A DNA stretch of 64,000 nucleotides from Mycobacterium sp. 1081908.1 (GTDB lineage: Bacteria > Actinomycetota > Actinomycetes > Mycobacteriales > Mycobacteriaceae), in the NCBI RefSeq assembly GCF_001673535.1, contig NZ_LZLY01000097.1:53840-117839 (forward strand). Direction: 5' to 3'. A model generated the notes under the pieces. That model was not told the DNA's origin and ran no database searches. It saw nothing but the letters and a program-made list of their open reading frames with translations. Shown piece after piece: positions 60,825-64,000 of the stretch (positions within the stretch are counted from its first letter, which is position 1; every line of letters starts with the position of its first letter). Made by a program: the position numbers and the translations under genes.

Positions 60825-62552
60825 TTAAGGGGTCTGTTTGTTGGCTTGGGCTGCAAGGTGTTTGGCGGCCACGTAGCCGAACGTCATGGCCGGGCCGATG
60901 GTCGCCCCGGCGCCGGCGTAGCTGCGGCCCATGACCGGCGCCGAGGTGTTGCCCACCGCGTAGAGCCCCGGCACCACGGTGCCGTCGGGCCGCAGCACGC
61001 GGGCGTGTTCGTCGACACGCAGGCCGCCCGAGGTACCCAGGTCGCCCAGGACGATTCGGAATGCGTAGTACGGCGGCTTGCCCAACGGATACAGGTTCGG
61101 GTTGGGCAGGGTCGGGTCGCCGTAGTAGTTGTCGTAGACGCTGTCGCCGCGGTTGAAATCGTCGTCGTGCCCCTGGTGCGCGAGTTCGTTGAAGCGGCTT
61201 GCGGTTGCGGAAAGCTGATGTGCCGGCACTGCTATCTTGGCGGCCATTTCGTCCCATGTCATGGCCGCTTTGACCACGCCCGATTCCAGCCAGGCGGCGG
61301 GAACCTTGCGGCCGGTGGGTACCGGCGCGCCGGGAATCTTCGGTATCGGGAGATGGCCGCCGATGACATAGCGATTCCACGACCGGTGATCGGTGATGAG
61401 CCAGCAGGGGATGTGCGTCACTCCCGACTTCTGCCCGTCGATCATGGCGTGGCCGAAGTCCATGTAGGGCGCCGCCTCGTTGATGAAGCGCTTCCCGTCG
61501 CCGTTGACGATGAACTGCGCGGGCATCATCCGTTCATTGAGCATGAATTGCATCCGGCCGTCCGGCCACTGGATCGCCGGGAACCACCATGCCTCGTCCA
61601 GTAGTTCGGTTGCGGCGCCGATCTTCTCGCCGGCTCGGATGCCGTCGCCCATGGCGGCGGGGTTGCCGAAGCTCCAATCCTGCTCGATGACGGGCAGTTG
61701 CTCTTTGCGCCAGGCGAGGTCGTGGTCGAAGCCGCCGGAGGCCAGGATGACGCCCCGTCGCGCGCCGACCCGCTGCGTGGTCAAGTTGCGCTCCACCGCC
61801 ACACCTGTCACCGCGCCGCCGGCGTCGGTGAGCAATTCCACCATCGGCGAGTCCAACCACAGCGGGATACCCCGTTCCCGCATGGCCAGCCTGAGCCGGG
61901 CGGCCAACGACTGTCCGATCGCCGCCATCCGCTCACCGAAAACTCTGGCCCTGACCATCCGCGCGATCAGTTTCAACAGCACGCCCTTGCCGGCCCATGA
62001 CTGCCGGATCCGGTAGAAGGTCCGAAGCTCCTTGGGTCCCAGCCAGATTCCCTTGGGGGCCAGCGCCAGCGGCTGCAGCAGCGTTTGCTCGTCGGGGCCC
62101 AGCTTGCGCAGGTCGATGGGGGGCACATTGATGGTGCTGCCCAGCTCGGAGCCGCCGGGCAGCTCCGGGTAGTAATCGGCATAGCCCGGCTTCCAGACGA
62201 ATTCGAACCAGCTCGAGAGGTTCTCGAGAAACTCCAGCATTTGCGGCGCCGCATCGACGTACTGGCGTATCCGTGCCTCAGCGACCAGGCCGTCGGTGAT
62301 CCTCAGCAGGTATTCGACGACACCCTCGGGTGAGGGCGTGTAGCCCTCGCGGCGTTGCGCGGGTGCGCCCGGCACCCAGATGCCCCCACCCGACAGGGCC
62401 GTGGAACCGCCGAAATACGACGACTTTTCCACGACCAGCGCGTCGAGACCCGACGCCTGGGCCGTCAGGGCCGCGGCCATGCCGCCCCCGCCGGACCCGA
62501 CGATGAGCACGTCGACGACGTGATCGAAGCCCTCCGTAGCGCCGGTGGTCAT
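60825..62552 (-). CDS. FAD-dependent 3-ketosteroid delta-1-dehydrogenase-like oxidoreductase
   Basis: 575 residues. FAD loop [14 protein letters not shown], then [16 protein letters not shown], and the C-terminal [16 protein letters not shown]: the tyrosine and the glycine four residues later correspond to the catalytic pair of KstD enzymes. It probably dehydrogenates a ring ketone next to the carbonyl, though the true substrate may not be a steroid. ATG overlaps the dioxygenase stop by 4 bases. Confidence 0.9.
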   Translation of the reverse strand: MTTGATEGFDHVVDVLIVGSGGGGMAAALTAQASGLDALVVEKSSYFGGSTALSGGGIWVPGAPAQRREGYTPSPEGVVEYLLRITDGLVAEARIRQYVDAAPQMLEFLENLSSWFEFVWKPGYADYYPELPGGSELGSTINVPPIDLRKLGPDEQTLLQPLALAPKGIWLGPKELRTFYRIRQSWAGKGVLLKLIARMVRARVFGERMAAIGQSLAARLRLAMRERGIPLWLDSPMVELLTDAGGAVTGVAVERNLTTQRVGARRGVILASGGFDHDLAWRKEQLPVIEQDWSFGNPAAMGDGIRAGEKIGAATELLDEAWWFPAIQWPDGRMQFMLNERMMPAQFIVNGDGKRFINEAAPYMDFGHAMIDGQKSGVTHIPCWLITDHRSWNRYVIGGHLPIPKIPGAPVPTGRKVPAAWLESGVVKAAMTWDEMAAKIAVPAHQLSATASRFNELAHQGHDDDFNRGDSVYDNYYGDPTLPNPNLYPLGKPPYYAFRIVLGDLGTSGGLRVDEHARVLRPDGTVVPGLYAVGNTSAPVMGRSYAGAGATIGPAMTFGYVAAKHLAAQANKQTP

Positions 62553-63499
62553 ACTGGCACCGCCGTTCGGATGGCGAAGCCCGCGATCAATTCGGCGGCC
62601 GGCTTGTAGTAACGCACCGTGGTCTCGTATCGCCCCACGGTCTCCAGCGCTGCGAAAGCCGAGACCCAGGTCCTGATTTCGTGTGCCGAGCTGCCGCCCT
62701 CGTACGTGACGAACGAATTGGACCACTGATCGAGGTCGGCGAGCTTTCCGTCGTCGATGATTTCGAGGAACCGGTGGTCCCACGCGGGGTTGAGGGGTTG
62801 CAGCTCGCTTTGGCCGTCGGCGAAGTTCTTGGCGGCCTCGATCACGACCGCCTGCCGCGCTTGCCGCTGATCGGGTGTCATCGGTCGGCCGTCCACGATC
62901 CGCTCCAGCACGGCCGGGGGTGCGCTCGCCAGCGTCGGCACCGGCGGGCTGTGGGAGAGCCCTCCCGAACCTATCAACAAGACCCTCTTGTCCAGTTCGG
63001 CCAGATAGCCGCCGACGGCGGAACCGAGTGCCCGGCAACGGCGCAACGGTCCGAGCGGCACGCCTATCGCGTTGACGAAGATCGGTATCACCGGGCGCGC
63101 GGTGGCGTCGCCGAAGAGCTTCTCCAGCGGCTGCACGGTGCCGTGGTCGACGTCCATGGCGGCCGACACCGCGACGTCCACGCCGGCGCCAAGGACGGCT
63201 TTCGCGCACTCGGTCGCCAGGTCCTCGGGGACGTCGAGCGGGCCCGCGTGGGTGCCGTAATCGCCAACGCCGTTGGCGCGCATGCCGATGCAGAACGGCG
63301 GCATCACCTTGTAGAAGAACCCGTTGTAGTGGTCCGGTGAGAAGATCACGACGAGTTCCGGGTCGTAATCTTCGACGAAGCGCCGCGCTTGCGCGATGGC
63401 GCCTTCGATGTCGTCAAGCAGGCCCCGCGACGGCCCCGGAAGATTCAGGAGCGGGCTGTGCGACATACAGCACAGAGCCAGTGCCACTTTGAGGATCAC
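62549..63499 (-). CDS. Class III extradiol ring-cleavage dioxygenase (MhpB/LigB type)
   Basis: 316 residues: [27 protein letters not shown] and [10 protein letters not shown] contain the histidines and acid of the non-heme iron site. MhpB cleaves 2,3-dihydroxyphenylpropionate next to the diol. GTG 63499 is used; GTG 63487 is also possible. Either way it overlaps the upstream monooxygenase by some 75-86 bases, unusually much. Confidence 0.92.
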   Translation of the reverse strand: MILKVALALCCMSHSPLLNLPGPSRGLLDDIEGAIAQARRFVEDYDPELVVIFSPDHYNGFFYKVMPPFCIGMRANGVGDYGTHAGPLDVPEDLATECAKAVLGAGVDVAVSAAMDVDHGTVQPLEKLFGDATARPVIPIFVNAIGVPLGPLRRCRALGSAVGGYLAELDKRVLLIGSGGLSHSPPVPTLASAPPAVLERIVDGRPMTPDQRQARQAVVIEAAKNFADGQSELQPLNPAWDHRFLEIIDDGKLADLDQWSNSFVTYEGGSSAHEIRTWVSAFAALETVGRYETTVRYYKPAAELIAGFAIRTAVPV

Positions 63500-64000
63500 C
63501 CCCTCCCGGTGTGAGGGTGAGGGCGTCCAGGAGCGAGGCGCTCAGCTCGGGCGCGAGCTGGGCGATGGAGGCGCCCGCGATGCACCGATCGGGCCGCAGG
63601 AACAGCACCGACTCCTGATGGGCGTCGAACCACGCTTTCAGCCCGCCGTTGCGGTCGCCGACGATAACGACATCGGGGTCGTCGTGGCCTTCCCAGTGCA
63701 GCTGGGTCACCGGGCGCAGCGCAAAGAATCTGGCGCCCAAAACTTTCCAGCTGGCGAATGCGTCCTCGCCGAGGATCTTGCGGGGGTTGTTGTTCCAGCA
63801 CAGCACGGCGAACCAATCGCCCAGCACGTCGTCCAACAGCACGTCGCGCTGCGCGCGGGTATCGACCCGAGGCTGGATGAACAGCGTGCCCACCGGCGAG
63901 TCGGCCCGGCGCGGAGCGGAGTGCACAACGGCGCCCTGCTCGTAGCGCGGCATCGGCTTGAACCGCATTTCCAGCACATACCGCTTGAGCGAGGGAACAA
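63414..64000 (-). CDS. MhpA-like FAD aromatic monooxygenase (partial, 5' end outside window)
   Basis: Only the last 195 residues are inside. They read [14 protein letters not shown], a thioredoxin-like C-terminal domain, and [13 protein letters not shown], typical of group A flavin hydroxylases such as 3-(3-hydroxyphenyl)propionate hydroxylase. The N-terminal FAD domain is cut by the edge. It would make the catechol for MhpB. The final stretch ([14 protein letters not shown]) is encoded over the start of the dioxygenase gene. Confidence 0.85.
   Translation of the reverse strand, partial: VPSLKRYVLEMRFKPMPRYEQGAVVHSAPRRADSPVGTLFIQPRVDTRAQRDVLLDDVLGDWFAVLCWNNNPRKILGEDAFASWKVLGARFFALRPVTQLHWEGHDDPDVVIVGDRNGGLKAWFDAHQESVLFLRPDRCIAGASIAQLAPELSASLLDALTLTPGGGDPQSGTGSVLYVAQPAPESSGAVAGPA

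Noticed and set aside
1..64000. CRISPR arrays, tRNA or rRNA genes, insertion sequences, prophage
   Set aside because: No spaced direct repeats, cloverleaf sequences, transposase motifs or phage genes were seen on reading; the repeats present are short hairpins.

Overview
The window is high-GC actinobacterial DNA, almost certainly from a slow-growing Mycobacterium. The main reasons are a recognisable mycobacterial multicopper oxidase (mmcO), a mycofactocin-coupled short-chain dehydrogenase, several cytochrome P450 plus 3Fe-4S ferredoxin pairs, heteromeric-type acyl-CoA dehydrogenases (FadE), and many GTG/TTG starts with ATGA/GTGA overlaps. I see no rRNA, tRNA, insertion sequence, prophage or CRISPR array. 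No gap between genes exceeds about 300 bases.

Layout. 0.2-1.6 kb: a membrane-anchored esterase between two hairpin repeats. 1.6-3.8 kb: a two-subunit FadE pair. 3.9-9.5 kb (minus strand): a module led by a TetR repressor, with two micro-proteins of 32 and 39 residues, two further membrane proteins, a LuxE-like acyl-activating enzyme, a LuxC-like acyl-CoA reductase and a nitroreductase. 9.5-13.8 kb: a hydrolase and a second TetR, divergent from an aldehyde dehydrogenase, a carboxymuconolactone-decarboxylase-like protein and a beta-hydroxyacid dehydrogenase. 14.7-18.3 kb: two amidohydrolases, a Rieske ferredoxin and an alpha/beta hydrolase. 18.8-26.1 kb: a tight plus-strand operon with a NuoF-like flavoprotein, ferredoxin, DUF35-thiolase fusion, hydrolase, two beta-hydroxyacid dehydrogenases, then P450 and ferredoxin. 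26.1-33.1 kb: P450/ferredoxin/DUF1330, a TetR pair, and a thiolase, enoyl-CoA hydratase, SDR and FadE beta-oxidation operon. 33.2-45.1 kb: an amidohydrolase divergent from a Rieske oxygenase operon ending in a FadE pair, then a single FadE divergent from a TetR, and two SDRs. 45.2-54.2 kb: a tandem CoA transferase, two M24 peptidase-fold proteins, an amidohydrolase, P450, ferredoxin, TetR and SDR. 54.3-56.8 kb: an NmrA-like protein and mmcO. 56.8-64 kb: a minus-strand ring-degradation operon (MhpA end, MhpB, KstD-like, luciferase-like monooxygenase, SDR, cyclase, MhpC-like hydrolase).

Taken together this is a large catabolic accessory region. Oxygenases (P450, Rieske, flavin) and their electron carriers feed alcohol and aldehyde dehydrogenases, CoA activation and transfer, acyl-CoA dehydrogenases and thiolases, with metal hydrolases interspersed. 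The substrates cannot be read from sequence; steroid-, terpenoid- or polyketide-like rings and side chains are the reasonable guess.

Regulation is unusually legible. A palindrome GAGAAT-N3-ATTCTC recurs at distant promoters (three perfect and two one-mismatch copies). A second 16-bp operator is shared by the luxE/luxC-like genes and the aldehyde dehydrogenase. A third, TCAAGC[AG]CTTGA, flanks a TetR and an SDR. The most novel-looking element is the LuxC/LuxE-like acyl-reductase module with its micro-membrane proteins and an apparently co-regulated aldehyde dehydrogenase.
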